Positions 39,672 through 47,927 of a stretch of DNA of 64,000 nt are shown here, in pieces (the first letter of the stretch is position 1; each line of letters opens with the position of its first letter). Made by a program: the position numbers and the translations under genes. This stretch comes from Vicinamibacterales bacterium (GTDB lineage Bacteria; Acidobacteriota; Vicinamibacteria; Vicinamibacterales; UBA2999): assembly GCA_041394705.1 (NCBI GenBank), contig JAWKHS010000003.1, forward strand, positions 62,001 to 126,000, read 5' to 3'. The notes beneath the pieces were generated by a model. It made no database searches and was not told the DNA's origin. It was given only the letters and a program-made list of their open reading frames with translations.

Positions 39672-41123
39672 GTGATGCCCGCCACCACGCCCCTGCGCTC
39701 CCTCGTCGCCGTCGCCCTGTTCGCCACGGCCTGCGGCGGCTCCCCGCCGCCCCCGCCGCCGGCCGAGTCGGCCCCGCCGCCGCCGGTGGCCCTGGCGTCG
39801 CTCGACCCGGCCGATCTCGAGGCGTTCGTGGCCGACGTCGCCGAGCGCCAGCACGCCGTGGGCGTCACCGTCGGCGTCATGCGGGACGGCCAGGTGATCT
39901 TCGCCAAGGGGTACGGGAAGGCGCGGCTGGACGGCGACATGCCGGTGGCCACCGACACGCTCTTCGCGGTGGGTTCGGTGACCAAGCAGTTCACGTGCGC
40001 CGTCGCGCTGCAGCTCGAGCAGGAGGGCCGGCTGTCGTTCGACGATCGCGTCGCGAAGTACGAGCCCACGCTCACCCGCGCGAAGGACATCACGGTGCGC
40101 GACATCGCCGGCATGGTCTCGGGCTACCACGACTACTACCCGCTCGACTTCGTCGACCGGCCCATGGCCGCGCCGCGCCCCAGCCTCGACATCGTGCGCG
40201 ACTTCGCGTCGCGCCGCCTCGACTTCGAGCCCCGCTCGCGCTACTCGTACAGCAACACCGGCTACCTCCTGCTGGGACGCATCATCGAGATGGCCGGCCG
40301 CGAGCCGTACGCGGCGGCGCTCCAGCGGCGCCTGCTGACGCCGCTGGGGCTGGAGCACACGCGCTTCGAGCCGACACGCGGCGGGTCCGGCATGGCCGAG
40401 GGCTACACGCCGATGGCGCTCGGCGCCCCCGAGCCCGCCATCCCGGAAGGCGACGGCTGGATCGGCGCCGCCGGCGGCCTGTGGTCCACGCCGACGGACC
40501 TGCTCGCGTGGGACCTGGCGCTGATGGACGGCCGGGTGCTGTCGCCGGCCTCGTGGACGACCATGTCCCGGCCGCGCACCCTCACCGACGGACGCACCAG
40601 CGGCTACGGCTGCGGCCAGTCGATCCGCGATCGCGGACCCACGCTGGTCCTCGAGCACGGCGGGGCCGTGAGCGGCTTCGGCGCGAGGAACGCGCTCGTG
40701 CCCTCGTCGCGCTCCGCCGTCGTCGTGATGGCGAACGCGGACTGGGCCGGCGGCGTGCTCGACGCGATCGAGGGTGCCGTGCTCGCGAAGCTGATGCCGG
40801 CGGCCGACGCGCCCGTGGTCGCCGGCTCCACCGCCCGCGAGGCCGCCATCGAGATGCTGTCGCAGGTCCGGCGCGGCGATGTGGATCGCGCGCTCCTCGG
40901 CGAGGAGTACGACGCCTTCCTGACGCCGGCCCGGCTCAAGGCGATGTCGGCGTCGCTGGCCGCGGCGGGCGAAATCACGGATCTCCAGGCCGGGCCCATC
41001 CGCGAGCGCGGCGGCATGGAGGTGTCGACGCTCACCTTCCGCGCGGGCGACACCGCCGCGTCCGCGCTGATGTACCGCACGCCGGACGGCAAGATCCAGG
41101 AGTTCCTCGTCAGCCGGCGGTGA
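39672..41123 (+). CDS. Serine hydrolase of the beta-lactamase / class C PBP family
   Basis: This 483-aa protein has an N-terminal signal ending in FATACGG, a possible lipoprotein site, then a Pro-rich linker. The beta-lactamase fold covers about residues 50-380: SVTK (about 102-105) gives the catalytic Ser and Lys, and YSN in RYSYSNTGYLLLGRIIEMAG gives the catalytic Tyr. A HGG motif in LEHGGAVSGFGARN is the KTG-equivalent. Relatives are esterases, D-aminopeptidases and penicillin-binding proteins. A C-terminal NTF2-like extension (about 390-483) is present. Its stop overlaps the next gene by four bases. The GTG is preferred over ATG at 39675 because of the leaderless promoter spacing. Confidence 0.85.
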   Translation: MMPATTPLRSLVAVALFATACGGSPPPPPPAESAPPPPVALASLDPADLEAFVADVAERQHAVGVTVGVMRDGQVIFAKGYGKARLDGDMPVATDTLFAVGSVTKQFTCAVALQLEQEGRLSFDDRVAKYEPTLTRAKDITVRDIAGMVSGYHDYYPLDFVDRPMAAPRPSLDIVRDFASRRLDFEPRSRYSYSNTGYLLLGRIIEMAGREPYAAALQRRLLTPLGLEHTRFEPTRGGSGMAEGYTPMALGAPEPAIPEGDGWIGAAGGLWSTPTDLLAWDLALMDGRVLSPASWTTMSRPRTLTDGRTSGYGCGQSIRDRGPTLVLEHGGAVSGFGARNALVPSSRSAVVVMANADWAGGVLDAIEGAVLAKLMPAADAPVVAGSTAREAAIEMLSQVRRGDVDRALLGEEYDAFLTPARLKAMSASLAAAGEITDLQAGPIRERGGMEVSTLTFRAGDTAASALMYRTPDGKIQEFLVSRR

Positions 41124-41701
41124 GCGCACGCCCGCGGCTGTTCGTGGCGATCGCGCTCGGGCCGGACGTCGTCCCGGGCGTCGCCCGCGCGGTGGCCCGC
41201 GGCCGCGCCGTCGCGCCGCGCGCCCGGTGGGCCGCCGAGGACGTCGCCCACCTGACGCTCGTCTTCCTCGGCGCGACAGACGCCGGCGCCGTGGACGGAA
41301 TCACGGCGGCCGTGACCCGGGCTGCCGGTCCGCGTGCGCCGTTCGATCTCGTCGTGACGGGCGCCGGCACGTTCGGCCGGCCGTCGAGTCCCCGGGTGCT
41401 GTGGCTGGGGATCGGCGGCGACGTGGAGGCGCTCGCCGCGGTGCAGACGGCCGTGGCGCGCGCGCTGGTCCCGCTCGGCGTGCCGCTCGAGGATCGGCCC
41501 TTCCGGCCGCACGTCACGCTGGCCCGCGCCCGCGATGCCCGTGGCGATCGCGATCTCGCGCGGGCGCGCGAGGCGCTGGAGGGCTTCGAGGCGGGCGGCC
41601 TGCGGGTGCGCGAGCTTGGCCTCGTCGAGAGCCGGCTCGGCGCCGGCGGCCCGCGCTACACCGTGCGCGCCTCGATGCCGCTGGGGATGCCTGCCGCGTG
41701 A
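41120..41701 (+). CDS. thpR: RNA 2',3'-cyclic phosphodiesterase (2'-5' RNA ligase family)
   Basis: This 193-aa protein has the two HxT motifs that define the 2H phosphoesterases: HLTLVFLG (about residues 46-53) and HVTLARA (about 132-138). The start LFVAIALGPDV and the length fit ThpR/LigT, which opens 2',3'-cyclic phosphates on RNA and can ligate tRNA halves in vitro. The GTG at 41120 overlaps the stop of the serine hydrolase gene (GTGA), which fixes the start. Co-transcription with a serine hydrolase has no obvious meaning. It converges with the MscS gene, twelve bases away. Confidence 0.9.
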   Translation: MSARPRLFVAIALGPDVVPGVARAVARGRAVAPRARWAAEDVAHLTLVFLGATDAGAVDGITAAVTRAAGPRAPFDLVVTGAGTFGRPSSPRVLWLGIGGDVEALAAVQTAVARALVPLGVPLEDRPFRPHVTLARARDARGDRDLARAREALEGFEAGGLRVRELGLVESRLGAGGPRYTVRASMPLGMPAA

Positions 41702-41713
41702 CCCGCGGGCGCG

Positions 41714-42865
41714 TCAGGCCTGGGCCGCGGCCGGCGCGACGGTGGGCGCGGGCGGCCACCGGGCGAGCGTGATCCCCACCCCCTCCGCCAGGCTCAGCGT
41801 GCCGAGGAGGACGTCCTGCCGCGCGGCCCGGAAGACGTCGAAGTCCGTCGTCTCGAACCAGCAGACGATCTCGATGTCGATGGCCCCGGCGCCCACGTTG
41901 GCCAGGCGCGCGACGATGGTCTCGCGCCACACCAGCGGATGCGCGCGCAGGAGCGCGTCGATCCCGTCGACGAGCTGCCGGACCTGCGCCTCGGTGGCGC
42001 CGTAGGCGACGGGCACCACGGTGGCGAGCCGGAGCCGATCGCGCGCGGCGTACGACTCGATGCGCGAGTCGGCGAGCCGGCCGTTCGGAATCGTGACGAG
42101 CGTCCGGTCGAACGTGCGCAGGCGCGTCGAGCGGGCCCCGATGTACTCCACCTGCCCGACGATCTCGTCCACCTTCACCAGGTCGCCGACCCGGCAGGGC
42201 TGGTCGGCGGCGAGCGCGATCGATCCGAACAGGTGCTCGACCGTCTTCTGGGCGCCGAACGCGAAGGCGATGCCGCCGATGCCGAGGCCGGCCACCACCG
42301 TGGCCACCGGGTAGCCGAACGTCGCGGCCGTCGTGACGGCGCCCGTCACGGCGACGGCGGCTTTCAGCAGGTTGCCGACGACGATGATCGTGGAGCGCGC
42401 CGCCACGTCGTCGGACGCCCACGAGCGTTGGAGCACCAGGAACACGAGCGTGTCGATGGACCGCCACAGCAGCCAGAACACGGCCACGACCGCCGCCGCG
42501 CCGACGAGCGAGGCGATGACGCCGAGCTGCTCGGCGGGCGGATCCAGCCAGGGCAGGAGCAGCCGGAAGGCGGCGACCGCCCACAGCGCGGTCAGGGCGG
42601 GGGCGACGTCGTGGAGCCAGCGTTCGTCCGCCGTGCCAGGGGCGCCGCGCGACACGCGCTGGAGCAGCGAGCGCGTGACGGCGCCGAGCGCGCGGCCGGC
42701 CGCGATGGCGAGGATCGCGAGGACCGGCAGCGCCAGCCACTGCCACCAGGCCAGGCCCCACGGCCCCGCGGTCTGGAGGACGGCGGGCACGCGGCTGCCG
42801 ATCCACGACGACCTCATGGTGGACTGCGCCCACACGGGCAGGCCGATCACCGCCAACACGCGCAC
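41714..42865 (-). CDS. MscS-family mechanosensitive channel
   Basis: This 383-aa membrane protein is read from a GTG at 42865. The upstream in-frame region to 43006 is Arg-rich and unlike protein. Four to five hydrophobic helices fill about residues 30-190. The pore helix follows the MscS pattern TVVAGLGIGGIAFAFGAQKT, with the hallmark stretch HLFGSIALAADQPCRVGDLV opening the beta domain. The C-terminal domain VPVAYGATEAQVRQLVDGID belongs to the cytoplasmic cage. It would release solutes upon hypo-osmotic shock. The gene is probably monocistronic and converges with thpR. Confidence 0.9.
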   Translation of the reverse strand: MRVLAVIGLPVWAQSTMRSSWIGSRVPAVLQTAGPWGLAWWQWLALPVLAILAIAAGRALGAVTRSLLQRVSRGAPGTADERWLHDVAPALTALWAVAAFRLLLPWLDPPAEQLGVIASLVGAAAVVAVFWLLWRSIDTLVFLVLQRSWASDDVAARSTIIVVGNLLKAAVAVTGAVTTAATFGYPVATVVAGLGIGGIAFAFGAQKTVEHLFGSIALAADQPCRVGDLVKVDEIVGQVEYIGARSTRLRTFDRTLVTIPNGRLADSRIESYAARDRLRLATVVPVAYGATEAQVRQLVDGIDALLRAHPLVWRETIVARLANVGAGAIDIEIVCWFETTDFDVFRAARQDVLLGTLSLAEGVGITLARWPPAPTVAPAAAQA

Positions 42866-43009
42866 GGGCCGTAGTCTACCCGCATCATCGACACCCCCGG
42901 TCGGTCGGGACGCGAGGCGGCCGCGACGCGAACGATGGCCGCGGACCGGCGTGCGCCGCGACCGCAGGCGCCTTGCGCCCGCCGTCGCGTCGGCTCGCCG
43001 CGCCACGAG

Positions 43010-43543
43010 TCAGCCGCGGGACGGGGAGCGCCAGAACGCGCCCCTGTCGAGCGGGAACTCGCGGCCGGGCGGCGCCTGCTCGGGCCCGACGCGGCCGGGC
43101 GCGATGTCGGCCTTGCGGTAGGCCTCGCCGAGCACGGGGGCGCCGGCCATGCGCCGCAGCAGCGCGATCTGGCCCACGTGCGTGAAGGCGTCGGCGATCG
43201 GGGCCTGGAACAGGCGGTCGAGCGGCGCGGCGATCGCGTCGGACGCGGCGACGCGGGCGTCGAGCGCGGCGAGCGCCGCGTAGAAGCGCGCCACCTCGGC
43301 GTCCCAGGCGCCGGGCTCGGTCGGCCGGAACGCCTCTTCGTCGCCGTCGCACCACCGGCGGGTCCACTCGACCAGGTCCGCGACGTGGGCCAGCACCGCC
43401 ACCGGCGGGTTGAAGACGCCGGCCGGCGCGAAGGTGGCGAAGCCCGCGGGGGCGTCCCGCAGGACCTTGCCGCCGCGGTAGGCGAGCGTCGCAATCATGT
43501 GGCGGAGGAGCGCCCGCTCCGCGGGCGACAGGTCGCTGGACAT
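43010..43543 (-). CDS. DinB-like protein
   Basis: This 177-aa helical protein begins MSSDLSPAERALLRHMIATL. It has His residues at DinB-like positions (VLAHVADLVEW, near residue 50, and FTHVGQIALLRRMAG, near 122). The third His of the usual metal site is not apparent, so metal binding is uncertain. The ATG at 43543 is chosen because a -10 hexamer TATAGT ends seven bases before it; a GTG at 43552 would fall inside the promoter. It is divergent from the amidohydrolase gene, with its promoter interleaved with that gene's promoter. No function can be named. Confidence 0.7.
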   Translation of the reverse strand: MSSDLSPAERALLRHMIATLAYRGGKVLRDAPAGFATFAPAGVFNPPVAVLAHVADLVEWTRRWCDGDEEAFRPTEPGAWDAEVARFYAALAALDARVAASDAIAAPLDRLFQAPIADAFTHVGQIALLRRMAGAPVLGEAYRKADIAPGRVGPEQAPPGREFPLDRGAFWRSPSRG

Positions 43544-43550
43544 GTGGGGC

Positions 43551-43556
43551 ACTATA
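43551..43556 (-). promoter_or_regulatory. -10 element giving a leaderless transcript
   Basis: On the minus strand TATAGT (five of six) is followed by GCCCCAC and the ATG at 43543, so transcription should start at or one base before the initiation codon. Confidence 0.5.
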
Positions 43557-43584
43557 CCGCGCGGTCCCGGGCCCGCCTGCGGCC

Positions 43585-43590
43585 TACAAT
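43585..43590 (+). promoter_or_regulatory. -10 element (TACAAT) for the amidohydrolase gene
   Basis: TACAAT lies 45 bases upstream of the ATG at 43636, which is preceded by GAGGGGG. The divergent -10 at 43551-43556 is 28 bases away, so the two promoters overlap and may exclude each other. Confidence 0.45.
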
Positions 43591-43635
43591 GCAGCGGCCC
43601 GCGCCGTTCCGCCGCGGGCGCGGCGAGGGGGACAC

Positions 43636-46600
43636 ATGCGCAGATCGGGACTCATCGCGGCCATGGCCGCCGCCGCGGCGCTTGCGACGCTCCAGGGCCG
43701 GCAGGCACCGTCCCACGCCGTCCGGCTCTCGCTGTCCGAAGGCACCTCGATGGCGGCCGCGCTCTCCCCCGACGGGCGCACGATCGCCCTCGACCTCCTC
43801 GGCGCGCTCTGGACGCTGCCGGCCGACGGCGGCACCGCGAGGCGCCTGCTCGAGGACGGCTACGACGCCCACGCGCCGTCCTGGTCGCCCGACGGCACGC
43901 GGATCGCCTTCCAGGCCTACCTGCGCGATACGTGGCACCTCTGGACGATCGGCGCCGACGGCACGGACCTTCGGCAGATCACGGCCGGTCCGTACGACGA
44001 TCGCGAGCCGCACTGGTCGCCCGACGGCACGCGGCTGGCGTTCTCGTCGGACCGCGGGGGCAGCTACGACGTGTGGGTGGTGACGCTGGCGAGCGGCGAG
44101 CTCCGGCGGATCACGGCGGCCGACACCAACGAGTCGATGCCGGCCTGGTCGCCGGACGGCCGCGAAATCGCGTTCGTGTCGGACCGCGACCAGCGCGGCA
44201 TCTACGCCAGCAACGTCGCGACGGGCGCCGAGCGGCGGCTCGCCGCCGACACCGGCACGCTCTTCACGCCCTCGTGGGCCCCCGACGGACGGACCATCGC
44301 CTACACCGCCATCGAGGGCGCGACCGCGCGGCTCATGGCCGGCGGCGTGAACGTGGCCGACGCGTCGGAGGACGTGTTCCCGTTCCGCGCGAGCTGGACC
44401 GCCTCGGGCGATCTCCTCTACACGGCCGACGGGCACGTGAAACGGCGTCCGCGCGCGGGCGGGCCGGCGCGGACGGTGCCGTTCTCGGCCGAGGTCGCGT
44501 TCACACGCCCCGCCTTCACGCCCAGGCGCCACGACTTCGCGCCCGCCGGCACCCAGCCGGTGCGCGGACTGATGCACCCGGTGATCTCGCCCGACGGATC
44601 GGCCATCGCGTTCGCCGCGCTGGGAGACCTGTGGGTGGTGTCGACGGGCGCCGGGGGCGCCGTGCCGCGCCGCGTCACGAACGACGTGTTCGTGGAGACC
44701 AACCCCGTGTGGTCGCCCGACGGGAAGAGCCTGGCCTACTCGAGCGATCGCGACGGCGCGGTGGCGCTGTGGGTGCGGACGCTGGACACGGGCGCGGATC
44801 GCCGCATCGCGGCCGACGGCAACACGGCCGCCTGGTCACCCGACGGCACCCGCCTCGCCTATCTCGACTCCGACGCGGTGCTGCGGGTGGTGCAGGCCGC
44901 CAACCGCGAGCAGCGGCAGGTCCACCCGCGCGTCTTCGAGCCGGGCCGGCCCTCGTGGTCGCCCGACGGCAAGGCCGTGGTGATGTCGGCCCTGCGCCCG
45001 TACTCGACCCGGTTCCGCGAGGGCACGAACCAGGTGTTGTGGGTGGCGGTCGATCCGACGCCGACCCCCGACGGCAAGGCGGCGTTCGCGCCCGACCGCT
45101 GGATGGACCCGATTCCGCACGCCTCGGTCGGCATGCGCGAGAATTTCGGGCCGGTCTGGTCGCCCGACGGCCGGGAGATGGCCGCCATCGTCGGCGGCTA
45201 CCTCACCACGTACCCGGTCGCACGCGACGGATCGGCGATCGGCCCGCCGCGTCGCGTCGCGAGCGACCTGGCCAGCTCGCCCTCGTGGACGGCCGACTCG
45301 CGCCATCTGTGCTACCAGACGGCCGATCGCTTCCGTATCGTGGACCTGGTGGACGGCGCGACGACCGACGTCGTGCCGCAGTGGTCGTGGTCGGCTGCGC
45401 CCGCCGCGCCGACCGTCACCGTGCATGCCGGCCGCCTCTTCGACGGCCGCGCCGGCAGCACCGTCCAGCGCGACGTGGACGTCGTCGTCGAGGGAGGCCG
45501 GATCGCGTCGGTCGCCCCGCACGGTGACGGGCCGCACCGGGGCACGGTCGTCGACGCCTCCTCCGGCACCGTGCTGCCCGGGCTCATCGAGAGTCACACC
45601 CACCTCTCCAAGGCGTACGGGGAGGCCCAGGGCCGGCTCTGGCTCGCCTTCGGCATCACCACCGTGCGCAACCCCGCGGCGAACGCGTACGAGGGCCAGG
45701 AGGAGCGCGAGGCGATCGAGTCGGGCGCGCGCGTCGGCCCCCGCGTCCTCACGACGGGCGAGCCGCTCGACGGATCCCGCATCTATTACCCGGGCGGCGT
45801 GGCCCTCGACGGCGGTGGGATGGTCGAGGCGGAGCTCGAGCGGGCCGCCCGCCTCGGCTTCGACTTCATCAAGACCTACGTCCGGCTGCCCGACCGGGTG
45901 CAGCGGCGCATCATCGAGATCGCCCACCGGCAGGGCATGCCGGTCACGTCCCACGAGATCTATCCCGCCGTGGCGTACGGCGCCGACGGCGTGGAGCACA
46001 TCCGCGGCACGAGCCGCCGCGGGTACTCGCCGAAGATGAGCGAGCTCCGGCGGTCGTACGACGACGTCCTGCAGCTGCTCACCTCGTCGGGGATGACCCT
46101 GACGCCCACCATCACGATCCAGGGCGGCTTCCAGGTGCTGATGGCGCGCGATCCCTGGTGGGTCGACGACCCGCGCATCGCGCGCCTCTCTCCCGCGTCG
46201 GTCGCGGAGGGCGGGCGCCGGCAGCGGGCCCGGCCGCTCGGCGGGGCCGAGCTGGCCGGCCGCGAGGCGCTCGTGGCCCCGCAGGAGCGTCTCGTCGCGG
46301 CGGTGGTGAAGGGCGGCGGCCGGGTGATTGCCGGCACCGACTCGCCGATCAATCCCTACGGCGTGGCGCTGCTCTCCGAACTCGAACACTACGTGCGCGG
46401 CGGGCTCACGCCGGCCGATGCGATCCGCACCGCCACGGCCGTGCCGGCGGAGGCGATGGGCCTGGGCGCCGATCTCGGCACGATCGAAGTGGGCAAGCTC
46501 GGCGATCTCGTCGTCGTGGACGGCGACCCGCTCGCGACGATCACCGATCTGCGACGGACGCGCCGCGTGGTGAAGGGCGGGGCCGTGTACGACGTCGAGA

Positions 46601-46662
46601 CGCTGCTGGGCGGCCCGATCGCGCGTCCGGCCGGCGCGGGAACGCCCGCCCTGGCACGCTGA
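43636..46662 (+). CDS. Exported amidohydrolase with N-terminal TolB-like beta-propeller
   Basis: This 1008-aa protein has a signal peptide (about 1-23). About residues 30-590 form two TolB/WD40-like propellers built from repeated SWSPDGTRIAF-type blades; at least eleven blades carry the WSPDG phrase. Residues about 594-990 are a metal-dependent amidohydrolase: VLPGLIESHTHLSK (metal-binding HxH near 654-656), a SHEIYPAVAYGADGVEH segment with the His ligands and AGTDSPIN with the catalytic Asp (near 900). The closing EVGKLGDLVVVDGDPL is typical of imidazolonepropionase-like members. It may cleave peptides or cyclic amides outside the cytoplasm. GAGGGGG precedes the ATG. Confidence 0.9.
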   Translation: MRRSGLIAAMAAAAALATLQGRQAPSHAVRLSLSEGTSMAAALSPDGRTIALDLLGALWTLPADGGTARRLLEDGYDAHAPSWSPDGTRIAFQAYLRDTWHLWTIGADGTDLRQITAGPYDDREPHWSPDGTRLAFSSDRGGSYDVWVVTLASGELRRITAADTNESMPAWSPDGREIAFVSDRDQRGIYASNVATGAERRLAADTGTLFTPSWAPDGRTIAYTAIEGATARLMAGGVNVADASEDVFPFRASWTASGDLLYTADGHVKRRPRAGGPARTVPFSAEVAFTRPAFTPRRHDFAPAGTQPVRGLMHPVISPDGSAIAFAALGDLWVVSTGAGGAVPRRVTNDVFVETNPVWSPDGKSLAYSSDRDGAVALWVRTLDTGADRRIAADGNTAAWSPDGTRLAYLDSDAVLRVVQAANREQRQVHPRVFEPGRPSWSPDGKAVVMSALRPYSTRFREGTNQVLWVAVDPTPTPDGKAAFAPDRWMDPIPHASVGMRENFGPVWSPDGREMAAIVGGYLTTYPVARDGSAIGPPRRVASDLASSPSWTADSRHLCYQTADRFRIVDLVDGATTDVVPQWSWSAAPAAPTVTVHAGRLFDGRAGSTVQRDVDVVVEGGRIASVAPHGDGPHRGTVVDASSGTVLPGLIESHTHLSKAYGEAQGRLWLAFGITTVRNPAANAYEGQEEREAIESGARVGPRVLTTGEPLDGSRIYYPGGVALDGGGMVEAELERAARLGFDFIKTYVRLPDRVQRRIIEIAHRQGMPVTSHEIYPAVAYGADGVEHIRGTSRRGYSPKMSELRRSYDDVLQLLTSSGMTLTPTITIQGGFQVLMARDPWWVDDPRIARLSPASVAEGGRRQRARPLGGAELAGREALVAPQERLVAAVVKGGGRVIAGTDSPINPYGVALLSELEHYVRGGLTPADAIRTATAVPAEAMGLGADLGTIEVGKLGDLVVVDGDPLATITDLRRTRRVVKGGAVYDVETLLGGPIARPAGAGTPALAR

Positions 46663-46673
46663 GGGGCCCGGCG

Positions 46674-47828
46674 TCAGCCGCGCCAGCGGTACTTCTGCAG
46701 GAGCGCGCGGTACTCCTCGTCCCTGATGCGGAGGCCGGCGCCGCCGGCGAGCTGCCCGAGCAGCCGTCGCGCGCGGCTGCGCCCGGCCGACGGCGTGTCG
46801 GCGTTCGCCGCCTGCGACCACCCGGCGAGCATCGCGTTCAGCCGGGCGAGGCCGCCCGCCCGCGTGTCGGCATCGCGCAGGCGCGCCTCCAGCTCCAGCG
46901 CCTCGGCGAGCTCGCGGCTCTCGGCGCGCCGCTGGTCGCGATCGCGCGCGCGAGCCTTCTTCACCGCGGGGTCGCGCTCGAGCGCGTCGACACGGGCCCG
47001 CTCGGCGGCGACGTCCGCCAGCCGGTCGAAGTCGGCGACGATTGCGCCGAGCGCCCGCAGGCGGGCGAGGTCGTCGTCGGCCCTGTCCGCGCGCGTCCGC
47101 CGCGCGGCGAGCCAGGCCGCGACCATCGCCGGCTCCACGTCGCGACGCCGGTCGCGCATGGCCTGGAGCTCGAGCCACTCGACGGCCTCCAGGGCCACGT
47201 CCGGCGGCGGCAGCGCGTGCCCGCCGTCGAACACCGCGAGGCGATGGGGTGAACGGAGCGCCTCGTCGAGCGCCTGCATCTCGCCCAGGTTGAAGTCGTC
47301 GATGCCCGCGGTGGCGAAGACCGCGAAGCGGGCGCTGGACCGCGGCCGCGCGTCGGCGAAGCCCGCGCTCGACGCGATCACGCCGGCGACGTCGTTGGGC
47401 CCGAGCGCCACCTCCATGGCGACACGCGCGCCGCCCGACTGGCCGGTCAGGTACAGCCGGCGGGCGTCGATGGCGAAGCGCTGGCCCAGGTCTTTCGACA
47501 CGGCCCGGACCGCCCGGATCGAGGCCTCCCACGGCCCGTTGCGCGAGGTGTTCGACCCGGCCACGATGTAGCCGTACCGCTCGGCGGCCTCACGGTAGGT
47601 CTCGACGATGGCGCGCCCTCGCGCGCCGGGGTGGAACCCCAGGAGCAGGCTCCAGGGCCGATCCGGCGTGTATCCGGACGGCAGGTAGAGGGCGTAGGTC
47701 TCGTCCGGGGCGTCGGCGCAGGCGACCGCGTCGATGATCGTCCCGCGCGGCAGGTCCTGCGCCAGCACGCCGGTGCAGGCGGCGAGCCAGGCGATGGCGA
47801 CCTGGAGCCCACGACCCCACGGGGGCAT
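46674..47828 (-). CDS. Exported alpha/beta hydrolase, esterase-like
   Basis: This 384-aa protein has a signal peptide (about 1-23) and an alpha/beta-hydrolase domain (about 25-220) of the PHB-depolymerase/feruloyl-esterase kind. Features are YALYLPSGYTPDRPWSLLLG, the nucleophile elbow LTGQSGGARVAM (Ser about 131) and FDGGHALPP with the catalytic His. The C-terminal region (about 230-384) is a charged helical extension, likely a coiled coil, with AAERARVDALERDPAVKKAR, not usual in such esterases. It converges with the amidohydrolase gene and is divergent from the hybrid kinase gene. ATG at 47828 follows the signal peptide logic. The substrate is unknown. Confidence 0.8.
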   Translation of the reverse strand: MPPWGRGLQVAIAWLAACTGVLAQDLPRGTIIDAVACADAPDETYALYLPSGYTPDRPWSLLLGFHPGARGRAIVETYREAAERYGYIVAGSNTSRNGPWEASIRAVRAVSKDLGQRFAIDARRLYLTGQSGGARVAMEVALGPNDVAGVIASSAGFADARPRSSARFAVFATAGIDDFNLGEMQALDEALRSPHRLAVFDGGHALPPPDVALEAVEWLELQAMRDRRRDVEPAMVAAWLAARRTRADRADDDLARLRALGAIVADFDRLADVAAERARVDALERDPAVKKARARDRDQRRAESRELAEALELEARLRDADTRAGGLARLNAMLAGWSQAANADTPSAGRSRARRLLGQLAGGAGLRIRDEEYRALLQKYRWRG

Positions 47829-47927
47829 CGGCGGAGGATACGTAATCGCCAGCCGTCGTGTCGAGAAGTGGCACGTCCGCCCGGGCGGCGCGCGCCGGGT
47901 GCCTGCCCTTGCACGGGCAGTCCGCCG